Assembly (NCBI GenBank): GCA_964036665.1
Contig: OZ038531.1
Location: 2,914,001-2,978,000, forward strand
Reading direction: 5' to 3'
DNA: 64,000 nucleotides
Origin: Gordius sp. MW1
Taxonomy: Eukaryota; Nematomorpha; Gordioida; Gordea; Gordiidae
Shown: positions 1 to 12,790 of the stretch, one piece after another
Layout of the letters: each line of letters begins with the position of its first letter
How positions within the stretch are numbered: position 1 is the first letter of the stretch
Position numbers and translations under genes: made by a program
The notes under the pieces: model-generated
Database searches by the model: none
What the model was told of the DNA's origin: nothing
The model's input: the letters and a program-made list of their open reading frames with translations, nothing else

Positions 1-112
1 TCAAATAAACTCAGCTTCCCTTCCTCTTAAAAATAAATCTCAGAAAATTAACAGGGTTTCTAAAAATTAAATGCTAGAAGGGGAAGGGGGGGGGCAAGGA
101 GGGGCAATTGCA

Positions 113-390
113 GGCGTGTAGCCAGGATTTTCTCAAGGGGGAAGAAAAATTTAAAAAAAAATTTCGACACTTTTATTTATAATGTAACAAAAGTAAACTT
201 CGCGTACAATATATGCGAAACTTCAAGGATCTATATAACCAGCTTTGGAAAAATCTCTTCTCTTCATTAATCAGAGCATTTACTATCGATTTTATACCTT
301 AAAAAAGGACGTGGACCTTCAAAACAATTTTCAAATTTTGGTCAAGGGGGTAGAAAATTCCCGCTTTCTGCCCCCTTGGCTACGCGAAAA
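113..390. repeat. Dispersed repeat, copy 1 (second copy near 8830-9072)
   Basis: About 220 bp here, including the words CGCGTACAATATATGCG and CCAGCTTTGGAAAAATC, recurs in the same orientation at about 8850-9066 with few changes. The ends read GTAGCCAGGATTTT on the left and CCTTGGCTACGCG on the right, an inverted pair matching the GGGCGTAGCCA element family seen at 27.4, 34.4, 36.8 and 63.5 kb. It is therefore probably a longer member of that non-autonomous DNA transposon group. No coding capacity is visible. Confidence 0.7.
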
Positions 391-1770
391 TTGTTTTTAA
401 TATTAAAATTAAGGTTTTATCTTCTCACCCTAGATAGACACTGGCCAATGTCAAATTTATATTATTTGTTTAAAAAAGTTATTTTTACCTGTAATGGATG
501 GGATGGGACAATAAAATAGAATAGAAACTAATATCCAACGGAATTCCATGATTTTATAAGACTTGGCCTTCCATAACAACTTTGTTTGGTTTGTCAAATT
601 GAATTTTATCAATGCTAAGAATTGAAAAAATCCTTGGGAATATCATAATATCATAGCATAAATTTGAATAATTTATACATATGGTTAATAAGATAAAATC
701 CGCGAATCAATTTATTTATAATATATTGATGATATTTTAAATTAATTTTCCTATGCTATGATAGGAAACTGTGTTTGTAGAGACAAGACAAGACCAACAA
801 CCAACAATGAGGGAGACTTGGAAATGAATGAATGCTAGCGGATAACAACATGGGTAGTAATGTGGGGTTGGGTAAAGTAGGCATATTTTATGTAGGAGCT
901 AGGAGGAGGGAGAGGGTTGGTTGAGTGCATTTTCATGTCAAAACTCATTTATTATTTAACGAGAATGACCACTGAAAATCAATAATTTTTAATGAATATT
1001 TATTAAAATATTTATTAAAGGCATTTATAGCCAATATATATTTAACACATGTTTAAGACATAAATTTTTATATGATTTTAACCTATTGATTTTATGTGGA
1101 AATTTTTAAATCCTTAATTATGCTTAACTATAAACGTTAAATATATTGTGAGCATTAATTGTCGAAACCATGTTAAAAGACCGGTAAATTATATTAATTA
1201 AATTCATATGTTACATTAGATATTATAAAAACATGGATCTTTAAGACCTTGATTTTACACTGTTTTGATGTCTATTTCAGGAAACAAAAGGTATTCTTTG
1301 TTTGAATTCAAGATCTCCACTGCTTAAAATGCCTAAAATCCTCGAGGTTACACGCACAAACGATCGCCTTTCATTGAAACATTTATACATATTAAAAATA
1401 TTTTTTATATATTAAAATTATACTTTCTCCTTATGATGGGATGAATATAATTTTCCATTAAATTCCGATCTAAGGCTAATCCATGAAATGATTCAAAGAC
1501 GCCAGCCGAGTTAAGATCAAAACCTCAAGATTAATTTAAGCGAGTAGAATGACGCAGGTAGATAAGAGTGTTGCTGCTACGCGACGTCAAAGAAAAATAC
1601 CGCCTCAACATCCATAGGTGGCCCCGTTATAATTTTTATCCATTTAAAAACTATGTATCATCACAATGTTTCATTAGTTAAGGAAATGCGACCTCAGGCG
1701 TGGTAAATATAAGAACAAAGTGATCAGCCTTAAATTGTATTTATTTTGTGTCGTCATCTTTCTATAACAC
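391..1770. other. AT-rich sequence without recognisable genes
   Basis: No exon-like open frame, RNA gene or repeat shared with the rest of the window was recognised here. Confidence 0.5.
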
Positions 1771-2134
1771 TTAGGACTTGTCTTAATATCGGATTCAAAT
1801 TTAAATCGAGCGAATTTATCTTTGCCTAAATATCCGATTCAATTTTACGGGTCAAACTCGGTTGTAATTGTTAATGTTTTGTTTTTTGATCGTTAAAAAC
1901 GTTTTTTTTTGTTTATTTTAACTTTTGAGATTAAATCTAAACTTTTGATACCTAAAAATTTAAAAACATATATAACATTTAAGCTGAGGAAAATTTTTGC
2001 ATCTTGCAAAATCGCTGTTGTGTTATGCGTCCGAAATGTAAATCTGCTGTGAATTCGAAGCTGAGACACGGCTATGTAATAACCCGTACGACGATTTTTG
2101 CTGGTCAGCAAAATTCGATAAGACAAGCCCCTAA
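1771..2134. mobile_element. Short inverted-repeat element, copy 1
   Basis: The ends are inverted: TTAGGACTTGTCTTA on the left and GACAAGCCCCTAA on the right. The inside matches, in reverse orientation, positions 62015-62369, including the segment with GAATTCGAAG and CCCGTACGACGATTTTTGCTG. Two dispersed copies of the same length (about 360 bp) with shared termini indicate a MITE-type non-autonomous DNA transposon. The minus-strand 77-codon frame here is incidental. Confidence 0.7.
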
Positions 2135-3747
2135 TCCTTCTACTGAATCTTAAATTTTATGGTTATTAAATAATTTGCTCTTTAATGATAGAAATCCTAA
2201 TTTTTTTAATTTTTGAAGAAAAAATATTAAAATTTAGTACGTTTAATTTTAAGGAATAACTTTAAAAAATTGATTAAAAAAAGCCAGACAGAAGGAGATA
2301 GAGGATAAGGAGACAAACTGTGTAACTAAATGTCAAAACGTCATCTCTTATACAAAGTTAGTAAGTCGGTAAATGACATAAAAGGTGACATAAATAATGG
2401 CGGGAAAGATTATAAAGTTCACGTTATGTAAATGAGATTAGTCTCATTACTAAAATTAAACTTTTAGCATGGCCCCCGTTTCAAAGAAAATCATTTAAAC
2501 TTGTTTAATTTAAATTAATCTTGGGATCTGTAAAAAACAATTATCAAATATAATCTTTATATTTTTTATATCTATAATAATTTTATAAAAATTTAAAAGC
2601 TAATATTAGAATTAAAATTAATTTTGTATATTAATAATAAATCACCTGCTGTTATATTTTATATTGTCGCTATTAATCCATTAAAAATGCTTTTAATTAA
2701 ACAATGTGATTTTAGAAAATAATGAAACATAGTATAAGTAGTTGGTATTGGTAGTTGTGATGTGTGTATATATAAATCTAAGGGTATATCAATTAAGAGT
2801 TCAACGTTCTTAATTAATTCATTAATTAAAGTCTTAACAGTATGAGGACAATCAGAGATGATATCTTAAGTGTCCAGTTAACCTTAAAGCGACCAAGAGA
2901 TATTGTATATTAATTGCTGCTATGGACTCATTTTTGGTTGTCCGTCCGTCCTGTCCAACTTTCTATTTTTTCATAATTGCTGTGGAAAATTTTACGGGAT
3001 TTTAATGGCTGTGGACTTATGCTTCTGTTAAAGACTTTTATTCTGCTTTCGCTTATTGACTAGCTAATGACCGCTGGTTGACTTCATGTATATAATTATT
3101 AATTTAGAGTTCTACTTTTTATATTATACCCGCCACAACCTAAAAACTATAAAATATATTTATTTATCAAAAAGTTATTTATTTTTTTGCGGAAACTAAG
3201 AGGAAATCAAAATTAAAGCATTCCATATGTTTTTTTTATAAAATTCGATTGATTTATTATTACTTAGATGTAATTAAATTTGGTCAATTTTATTTTCAAT
3301 TTTTTTTAATTATATGAATTAGAAATTAGACAAGCTTTAGTAATTTCATTTAGAAGGTGGACTACATTTATTTTATCGAAGATATCTGAGAATTTTACAA
3401 TTAAATATTGGCAAAGCTATCGGCATTTAAAAATAATAAATAATTTTAAAATAAATAAATATTTTGTAATGTTGATTTTATACTTTTTCATTAAAATTTC
3501 AAATTAAAAAAAGCTATTTACTAAATAAAACTCTTTAGTTTCTTTATATGTACTTTATGTACTATAAATAACACGCTTTTATATTGTCACATTAAAAAAG
3601 TGGCAACCCATTAAAAACTTTATTAATCCGTAAAAATAGATCACACTTTGCCGGGTTTTTTAATATAAAATAAAATAAATTAAACTCTCGACCTCTTGCT
3701 TATTTATTGATTTTTTTTCTTCATTTCAACAACGCCTATTTATATCT
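2135..3747. other. AT-rich intergenic region with one dispersed repeat (2905-3110)
   Basis: The only recognisable item is a copy at about 2905-3110 of a dispersed repeat marked by GGTTGTCCGTCCGTCC, then CTGTCCAACTT, then GTGGACTTATGCTTCTGTTAAAG. Other copies lie near 6985-7150, 7690-7830 (reverse), 8200-8300 (reverse) and 15268-15620, with partial copies at 11325, 53040 and 57885. No gene is visible. Confidence 0.6.
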
Positions 3748-3893
<146 letters not shown>

Positions 3894-5549
3894 AAAATAA
3901 ATTAATAAAATATAAAAAAAATAAAATAAAGGCAGGTGTGAACACGAATAGCAAAACCATAATAAAGCATTTTTTATGCGGTGTACTTTGTGTAATGTAT
4001 AAAATATAAAGTAACAACTCTTACGCAGCTGTTGGCTTATAGAGTTAAACCTGGAAAGATTAATGCGGCTTGGCAAAACAAAATTTTCTCATTCTTATTT
4101 TATTTTGTGGTGAACTTATTTTCAAATCAAAAGTTAAAAATTAATTTAACTATAAATGTTTTATTTATTTAAAAACAATTTTTAACAAGAAAAGAATTAA
4201 ATTTTGATAAATTGCTTTCGCGATTTTTCATTTTTGTTAGTAATTAATGTCTAGAATGCACGACAGTAGACAGACATAAGATGAGACTACTACGACAATT
4301 AGAAAAGTGCTGTCACAAATTGTGATGTCGCATTCTGCTACAACATAGTACATACAAAGTAACAATATCACTTTTGTTTTACCTTCCTCTTTTTTAAAAT
4401 ATCCAATAAGATACTATTTTTCACACAAGAAGGGTCTAAATAATAATATGGTTAAAAATGTATCAATAATTCTGAAAAAAGAGTAAACCTAGTTAAATTA
4501 TACATTAATAAAATTCATTTAAATAAAGTTAATTGAAACGGGCACTTCGAGTCAATTAAATAAAAAAAATATTTCCTTATACATATTAAATTTAGCTAGA
4601 AGGAGGCGAGGAGGGGCATTTGCCCCTGGCCCCTTGAAAATCAATAAATTGTTTTGTTTCGATGTTTTAAAATTTACCCATTTTATCATATGATTGGCTA
4701 TTAGAAATTGTAAAAAGTTGATTGCTCTAAATGTATGTGACAAATGTCATAATTGTCAATTAGTGGCTGCTTAGTGTTTCTAGTGTTTTGTAATTGAATT
4801 ATACGATTTTTTTCATTGGGGATAGTTATTATTTTCTAATAGGGACAAATAAAAAGTTAAATTGTAGGATTTATAGGAGAAAATGTTGTAGATTTCCTTT
4901 TATTTATTTTTATATTTGAATTAATTTTATTTATTATAATTTAAGCAATATACTTCAAAAAGATATTAAATTCGCTAATTTTTAATTTGTATACTTTATT
5001 TTTGACCATTACTTATATAGTAAATGACAAAAATATTAATTTTACATGTCTCATAAATGACAATATATCCACAAACTTTATTATATATAGGGCAGAATTA
5101 TTTAAAATTTATTGTAAAATTAACATGTGGATTTATAGATAAATTTTGTAAGCCATTCTACATTTAAATTTTGTCAAGTAAATTTTAATTTTTGCAATGT
5201 TAGATAAATATAACTATATCGCGATAAAACTTTATTACACTTGTTCGAATGGACTTACTATATTTAGTATGTGGAAATATTAAGTCATTTTTATATTATC
5301 AACGTTCAAATGAGTATTTTTTTAATGGCTAAAATTGGAAAATATTTGAGTTCGAAACCATTAAAAAAAACTAGTAATGTATTTGATTCCTACTCAAAGA
5401 ATATTTATTAATCATCAGGTCGTTAAATATTAAACTGTCCCCCGCCCCGTATAAAATTTTATTTGTTATAGCATTAGTAATAAAAATAAATAGCACAGAT
5501 GAAATAATGTGCCCAACTGTGGTCAACTCAGATTGCTTTTTATGTATAA
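3894..5549. other. AT-rich sequence without recognisable genes
   Basis: No supported gene. A G-rich patch near 4596-4640 (GGCGAGGAGGGGCATTTGCCCC) resembles the middle of the GGGCGTAGCCA elements but has no clear ends. Confidence 0.4.
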
Positions 5550-5576
5550 TCTAGTCTAGTCTAGTCTAGTCTAGTC
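5550..5576. repeat. (TCTAG)5 short tandem repeat
   Basis: Five successive TCTAG/CTAGT units form a short pentanucleotide microsatellite. Confidence 0.9.
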
Positions 5577-5614
5577 AGACCCATGCAGTTATTTGCTTCA
5601 TATTTCTGGTAATA

Positions 5615-5741
5615 ATGTTGTAAAAACGGCGGGATTATGTTAAGTCGACATTTTCAAATTTCGACTAAGCTTAGAGGTCGACTAAGAAAAACAGACCAAT
5701 TATGTTTAATCGGCTAATATCAAAGGCCGATTTAACAACAC
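5615..5741. mobile_element. TA-type MITE, copy a
   Basis: Starts ATGTTGTAAAAACGGC after a TA and ends GATTTAACAACAC. The interior has the family's second palindrome (TTCGACTAAGC then GGTCGACTAAGAAAAACAGACC). It belongs to the family repeated at least 14 times in this window with TIR GTGTTGTAAAAACGGCTGGG and TA flanks. Confidence 0.8.
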
Positions 5742-5916
5742 TTCTATGTACAAATTGAAAAAGCTCGAGGACCTAGAGATGGGTAAGATAAGAATTTAAA
5801 TGAGAACTGAATGAAAAATATAAAAATACAGGGCAGATAGAATATTTTTTACAAGGGTCGTCATATAAATTGCATATAAATTTTATAGTATTAGGGCCTA
5901 AATGGGTATTTAACCT

Positions 5917-6072
5917 ATGGCGGACATGATTAACGAAAATTGGCTAAGGTGGTATGGGCATATACTAAGAATGGAGACGAATGATGTAAATCGAAAAGTA
6001 CTGGGCATGGAGGTACCGGGGAAGAGACGACCTCGTGTGTCACGTGGAAAGGGCAAGTGGACAAAGTTATAA
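5917..6072 (+). pseudogene. LINE (RTE-like) ORF 3' end fragment
   Basis: A 51-codon frame contains the block ENWLRWYGHILRMETNDVNRKVLGMEV, split here as NWLRWYGHILRM and RKVLGMEVPGKRRP. It matches the C-terminal 'RLRWxGHxxR' region that ends many non-LTR retrotransposon polyproteins, after the reverse transcriptase. No RT domain precedes it, so this is a 5'-truncated copy. Similar minus-strand fragments lie at 45.4-45.7 kb and 47.6-48.05 kb. Confidence 0.7.
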
Positions 6073-6108
6073 AAACTAAGAAGAGAAATCAGGACATGGC
6101 CCATACTA

Positions 6109-6232
6109 GTGCTGTAAGAAGAGCTGGGTTTTGTTTCGTCCACCTTTGGTTCAACTAACACTATCTTGTTTAGGTTAGTCCACCAAAATTAAGGGTCGAC
6201 CAAACTCAAAACCGAGCCATATTTACAACACT
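6109..6232. mobile_element. TA-type MITE, copy b
   Basis: Flanked on both sides by TA. Starts GTGCTGTAAGAAGAGCTGGG and ends CATATTTACAACAC. The interior carries the family's GGTCGACCAAAC segment. Confidence 0.8.
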
Positions 6233-8829
6233 AGCCCCTATCCGCTATGGAAGAAATTATTAAACCAACCCCACGGTTGTGGTGGGGTGGGACCTAATAC
6301 ATGACAACGTGTAGTCAACTGCCTCATGTAGTCAACTGCCTCAAAAATTATTTTATTTTCAAGCTTAGGGCTACTTCCAAATTTTATTTTCCATTTACGC
6401 AATAAAGATGTAAATTATTCCGGGGGGGGGGGGTGTTTGTCCCCTTTGACCCCCCCTCCCCCCTTCTTAACTGATATAAAGGCTGCACGAACTAAACATA
6501 AATTATTGGAATAATTTGGACTGGGCGCGTATACCAAGTATGATTGATGGGGCTTGGCTTGACTCAGTTGATTTTCACCTGAGCTTTATCTGTACAAAAA
6601 TTATTTCTCACCTGCGGCCACAAACTACTCCAAAAAACAATGTCGCGAAAATTCGCACCTGTAATTTACCTGTAACATTTACCTGTGTAGTCTACCTGAG
6701 ATAATTACATGTAATTATGTTTTGACACCTTTCAAAAAATTAAATTCAAAATTTATCATTTTTTATATGAAAAAATTGTCAAATAATTTTATTTTAAAAA
6801 ATTTATAATTTTATTTTATTTTATAAAAATAAACTTTTTTATTAATAAATTTATTTGTGAATTGCAAAATGCATAATTTTAAGCTATTTTAAAAAAGCAA
6901 AATTTATCCACCATAAAAATCGTTTATAAAGGTGCTACCATTAATTAAAATCAATAAAATTCTCGAAATTACCCAATTCTATTAATTGCTATGCAATGTA
7001 TGGGCTAAATTTTGGTTGTCCGTCTGTTCGTCAGTCCTGTCCTGCCCAACTTGTAACTTTTTTTAATAAGTGCTGTGAAAAATTATAGGGATTTGGACAT
7101 ATGCTTCTGTTAAAATCTTTTATTTTGCTTTAGCAAATTTTCGATAACTTTTTATATCGTATTTTTGGGAATTAAATTAACATTTCAAAACACCAATTTT
7201 GCGAGAAAGGTGGAAATAATACACATGAAGTTGATCAAAACATAATTACTTTATTTAGAGATTAAATTAAACCATTTTAAAAGGAGATGTTAAGGTGTTA
7301 GTTAATGATTTATTGCAATAAAATTAAATTAAACTATGTTGAACAACGTTTTGATTGATTAATTTTTCCCCCCATTCTCCCAAAATAAATCAATAATATC
7401 AAATTTCTTGATATATACTTTATTGATCGCCATTTTAAAGAGTTAAATAATTTATATATCTATTTTAAATTTGTTTTTTAGCAAATAATTTTATGACAAG
7501 GGGTTGAACTTAAGAAAAGTCTAGAATGGTTTTAAACTTAAGCCGATTACGATATTGATATGACAATAGAAAAACTCAAGAGTCTGTAACTCTTATAAAA
7601 AAAAGCACTAAAGGATATGTGAAAAGTTTACAGTACAAAAGATTGGGGAAGGAACAAGTAAAAAATAAAATTACAAAAAACAGTTTTATATGCTAAAAAT
7701 AGTTTATAATTTATAATATTATAAATTTCCACAGCAATTATCTAAAAATTATAAGTTGGACAGGACAGGACGGACTGACGGATGGACGGACAACCAAAAG
7801 TAAACCCATAGATCGCGTAGCAATTAAATATGAATTAAAATTTAATAGATATTTTTTAACCACTTTTAAATTGAAAAATACATATTTAGATTTAAAATCA
7901 CCTTTCCTACCTTTTTTTTATAAATAACGATTTTTTAATAGAGGTTTATTTTCAAATAATTGTGTATAATACATGCTACAATATGGTAAATAAATGAGCA
8001 GGCATAGAGCCATGTCCTTGAAATTGTATTAGATTTTTCTTTGGGTTCGTGTGTAGTTTGAAGTAATAAATTTTGATATTCGTTTAAGAAATTGGCCCCT
8101 AAATGATCAAGGAGGTGGCCACTAATCGGTCGAAATTTTTTACACTTTTTTTCAGAAGAGATGAGGTTTTATTAAAATCAATGGAAATCTTATTTTTTGT
8201 AATGGACAAGACAGGACGAGACAGGACAGGACGGGGCACTAGGATTTATAACTTTGTAGTAAAAATTCCATAGCAATTAATACGAACTTTGATCTGAGAT
8301 AGTCCAAGTAATTAAAAGTTTATTGTGCGATAACAAATAGATTAGATAGTTAATATTTCCGGTGCTAAATTTTAATGACTATTATACATTAAAGAAATTT
8401 GCTATTTTTATGTTTTGCAAGTCTTGGGAAACGTTTATGGCCTTCGATTTTTAATTTTTTCAAAAATCCTTTGTAAACAAAATTGTTTATTGTATATTTC
8501 AAATTTTAATTTATATATTTATAGATTTAAATATGGGAAATAAGAGGGTTTGTATATATAATTTAAGATAATCTTAGTAATTATTGTAAATTATAATATT
8601 TAAATAAGATGTGCTTGGAAAAGGTATAATTTTGCCAATTTTTATATTTAAAGTAAATTATAAAAAAAATTTTTATCTACATGAGGTACATGTAGATTTC
8701 TAATAGTTTTTCCATAACAATAATGATTCTTCTTTACCTTTAAGGGACTGACCATTAACAATTTTTAAATTAGAGTAGATTTAAGCAATGTCTACACTAA
8801 CCAATCCGACTCAATACAAAAATCTCCCT
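6233..8829. other. Repeat-bearing AT-rich intergenic region
   Basis: Contains a G/C homopolymer patch at 6421-6465 and three copies of the dispersed CCGTCCGTCCTGTCC repeat, at about 6985-7150 (+), 7690-7830 (reverse complement) and 8200-8300 (reverse complement). No exon-like frame was recognised. The 62-codon frame at 6516 has no distinguishing features. Confidence 0.5.
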
Positions 8830-9072
8830 TTAAATTAAAAATTCAAAACATTTTTCGACACTTTTATTTATAATGTCATAAAAATAAACTTCGCGTACAA
8901 TATATGCGAAACTTCAAGGTGCTATATAACCAGCTTTGGAAAAATCTCTTCTCTTCATTAATCAGAGCATTTACTATCGCTTTTATACCTTAAAAAAGGA
9001 CATGGACCTTCAAAAAAATTTTCACATTTTGGTCAAGAAGGTAGAAAAGTCCCGCTTTCCACCCCCTAAGCG
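8830..9072. repeat. Dispersed repeat, copy 2
   Basis: Direct repeat of 140-380, including the shared words CGCGTACAATATATGCG and TTACTATCG. The match ends near the CCCGCTTTC word at about 9060. Confidence 0.75.
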
Positions 9073-9769
9073 CCTGATATAGTGCATATATTTGGCCTTT
9101 TTAAAATGAACTTAAACGAACAAGTTTAAAATAATATTTATTTTCCTATTATAAACTATTTGTAATTAATGCTCAATATTTTCGCTTCGCGCTCAGTCAA
9201 CCCCACCCAATATTTATTTTTAATTTCAACCCGGGTATAACATAGATATAGATCGGCTCTCCTAAAATAACTAGATATTAAATTTTATTTTAAAGAAAAA
9301 GTTGACGCAACGGCTTTATTAATGTAATTTAGTTGGTTTTGATTTTTGAAAATTTGCTATCAAATAAGGGAAAAAATGAATGACAGAGTTTTTCGAGAAT
9401 TTCCTGACCAGAATAAGATATTTCTTAATGTAATAACAAATTAATAATTTAAAATGAATAAGACTATTTCGTTATACTATTTTCTAAAACGATTCGCTAT
9501 CAAAAATAATGAAAATGCATAGGCAGGGCGCTGCAAAGTCTATATATTTCAAACTAAACCCTACCCCAGCCCATCACATACATTTTAAGGTTTTAAACCA
9601 GGACATGACCTAAAATTTGGTCAACTTTTTTTAACCCGAACCCGAACCGACCCGGGCATTGGGTGACCTGGGCAGAACTCTATAACTTTCGAAAGATATA
9701 GTTTTTTACATGGTGATAACCTAAACAATATAATGATTGTCTCATAAATTTATCGGGGCCTTAATACTA
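9073..9769. other. AT-rich sequence with a CCCGA-repeat element end (about 9595-9690)
   Basis: Positions 9595-9690 contain AACCCGAACCCGAACCGACCCGGG followed by GGGCAGAACTCTA. This resembles the right end of the hAT-like element at 39172-40308 (ending TGCAGTTCTCTA). It is probably a solitary or decayed end. Nothing else recognised. Confidence 0.4.
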
Positions 9770-9849
9770 ATGTTGTAAAACGGCTGGGTTTTATTTGGTC
9801 GACCTTCGGTTTTAATCGACTAAACATAACCCAGCCGTTTTAACAGCAC
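9770..9849. mobile_element. TA-type MITE, copy c (80-bp minimal palindrome)
   Basis: Flanked by TA on both sides. Starts ATGTTGTAAAACGGCTGGG and ends CCCAGCCGTTTTAACAGCAC. Nearly the whole element is one inverted repeat, lacking the internal second motif of the 125-215 bp copies. It is the shortest complete member in the window. Confidence 0.85.
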
Positions 9850-10499
9850 TATAATTATTATTTAACCAAAACTATCATTCCACAAGGAGGTCATTAAAGT
9901 GCCTGTAGACTATATTGCTGGGTAGCTAAGGGAAGGAAACCTCTCCTATAAACTATTTTTCTGTATAAGGTATACTTTAAATATGAAAATTTATATAGAA
10001 AAGTCCCATATTCCCATCGTTTAACTTTTGCCGTATACTCAGATTCTTTTTACAAAGATTACAATAGCTAATATTCGTTTCAATTTGAATCTGAAAACAG
10101 TTAAAAATACATTAATAACATTAACTAATTTTGGTGAATATGCTAAAATAGTCACAACCGACTGAAGGATAAAATATTACAATGAATTTTCAAGGGCATT
10201 TCCCATAAGATTTAATTCGCTTTTTAAAGATTTAAATTCAAAATTTACCTATGTAGAAAGATGGTTATTTTGTTGGCTAAATTGTGAATGAGAGTGGTTG
10301 GCGCTCTAGTTGACAAAATTGAGGTATCATGTGAACAATTAAAAACTAATCTTGTATGATCAAGTTGTTAAGACTATTAATAGGCTTTGAGTAGCAGAGC
10401 TTGACTAGTGAAAATGACTGATTATAGATTTCAGATAAAGTTTCATAGAGTGATAGCAAATTTTAATAATTATATTGGTCTACAAAGGACTTTTGTGAT

Positions 10500-10870
10500 T
10501 CCATCCTGCAATCAATCCATTAATTCAAATGGATGATTTTGAGCCGAATAATAATTTGTCAAGATTTTAAGATAAACGAGGTTGAAGGTGCAAAAAACGC
10601 CCATTTAACCTTTTTTGCGGCTATATTGGCACGACATTTTTCATTTATACTGATAAATATTAATTATTCCTTTAAATTAAAGTTTCATATTTTAATTTTT
10701 TGTTTCACCTCTATATTTAAATTTATATGCATTTAAGTGAACCCCTTCCCCTTATCAAATTCGTCTGACTATGTCTGGAAAACGGAGTACATTAGAGTAA
10801 ATACTACATGCATAGACTAGATAGACTGCTCATGTCATATGTTCCATATAGTAAATTGTGTGCTGAATTT
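10500..10870. repeat. Dispersed repeat, inverted copy of 16500-16870
   Basis: Words such as GATAAACGAGGTTGAAGGTGC, AAACGCCCATTTAA and GTTTCACCTCTATATTTAAAT are found in reverse complement at 16560-16860. At about 10806 it runs into GCATAGACTAGATAGACTGCTCATG, a terminus shared with 59047-59494. A fragment of a non-autonomous element is likely. The 67-codon frame at 10533 lies in the repeat and is not a gene. Confidence 0.6.
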
Positions 10871-11539
10871 CCCTCCATTTTGATGATAACAACCGGTTGT
10901 TTCATACAATGTGTTTTACGCTGTGCCTTTTTGTTTTAGTCATATTTTCTCAATACAGGTAACCAAATTATCTAATAAACCTATATTTATTGTTGTTATT
11001 AACATTATTATTTATAACACTAAATATATTATTATTCGTTCTTATTTAAACATGTAATTTACAACTAACATATTGACTATTGATATTCTATCTATATTAT
11101 GTAATAAATAAAAAATAATTTTGGCTAAATATATCCCCCTCAAGTTTTAATTTTATTATGTAAAGTTATCATTTTCAAGTTACATGCTAAAAAAGATAGG
11201 AATATATATAGTCAAATTAGTCTATAATTAAAATTGCCTATAGATGGCGCTATTTATAGTGTACTTTTAAGTTTATCCCGGTACTTCTGAACGGGGTTAT
11301 TGTTATTTTCTTCTGATTATTATTAATTGCTATGTAATTTATGGGCTCGTTTTTGGTTGTCCGTCCGTCGTCGGTCGTCCGTCCGTCGTCCACCAAGTTA
11401 TTGGCGCCAGCTTTTGTGACCTGGATATCCCGGGTTAAAGCCGGGGAGAGGACGAATTTTTTTTTTAATTTAAATTAAATTAATATTTTGTTCTTGTTAA
11501 TACCATTGATAATATGAATTTTTCACCATCCGCTGGCTA

Positions 11540-12790
11540 CTGACCAATGAAAAAAATGACCATTGGCCAAATAAAGCGAAATTTTTAATTGCTATATGCA
11601 ATTTATGGTATTTTTTCGTCTTTGAATAGGTTAACATTAATAATTACCCTATGCCCTTTCCTACAAGGGCCTACGCCTCTACTGATATGGGTCCCTGTGC
11701 CCCTTACCAAAGCCTATGCCTTTACTGATATGAGTCCCTGTGCCCCTTACCAAACCCTATGCCTTTACTAATGTGGGTTCGAATCCCGGAGAGGGCAAAA
11801 TTTTTATTTATTTTTTAAATTAAATTAATATATTGTTCTTGTTAATACCATTGATAATGTGACCTTTTGGCCGTCCGCTGGCTACTGACCAATGAAAAAA
11901 ATGACCATTGGCCAAAGTATAAATCGAAATTTTTTTTTCGTTTTTGAATTGGTTAACATTGATAATTACCCTATGCCCTCCCCTACAAGGGTCTATGTTT
12001 CATTATCTATATATTGTCACGCTCTTCGGTGTCTTGCACCGAATGTCTTCTCACGCTGTTTACTTTTAATTTTAATTAATTTAACTAGTTTGTGGGTTCG
12101 AATCCCGGAGTTTTTTTTTGACTCTTATGATTGTTCTTGTTACTACCATTGATAATAAGACTTTTTGGCCATCCGCTGGCTGCTGACCAATGGAAAAAAA
12201 TGACCATTGGCCAAAATGTGCATCGAAATTATTTTTTTCGTTTTTTTGACTATTATGATTGTTCCTGTTACTACCATTGCTATTGTGACTTTTTGGCCGT
12301 CCGTTGGCTGCTGACCAATGGAAAAAAATGACCATTGGCCAAAATGTGATTCGAAAATTTTTCTTTAGTTTTTTTTGACTATTATGAATTTATATCCACT
12401 TTTACCGTGTCCTGGCTGCTGACCAATGGAAAAAATGACCATTGGCCAAAATGTGATTCGAAAATTTTTTTTTCGTTTTTTTTGACTCTTATGAGTTTAT
12501 ATCCACTTTTACCGTGTCCTGGCTGCTGACCAATGGAAAAAAATGACCATTGGCCAAAATGTGAATTGAAATTTTTTTTCCGTTTTTTTTGGCTCTTATG
12601 ATTGTTCCTGTTAATACCATTGATAATATGACTTTTTGGCCGTCCGCTGGCTGCTGACCAATGGAAAAAAATGACCATTGGCCAAAGTGAGCATCAAAAA
12701 TTTTTTTTCCGTTTTTTTTGGCTATCATTGACTTATAGAGTATCTGTTGGTACTGACCAATGAAAAAAATGACCATTGGCTGAATTTTAT
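11540..12790. repeat. Array of CCAATGG/CCATTGG hairpin units (left arm)
   Basis: A unit of about 100-130 bp is repeated, each centred on TGACCAATGG, then a run of A, then TGACCATTGGCC, which folds as a 7-bp stem with an A-rich loop. Units occur near 11545, 11886, 12185, 12315, 12419, 12528, 12655 and 12755, with another at 13684. Between them recur GTTCTTGTTAATACCATTGATAA and TTTGGCCGTCCGCTGGCTGCT. The overlapping frames at 11892-12776 are translations of the repeat. Confidence 0.85.

Noticed and set aside
12081-12776. Several frames containing FFHWSAASGRPKSH-like repeats, also at 20840-21165
   Set aside because: They are periodic translations of the hairpin repeat units and appear on opposite strands in the two arms.
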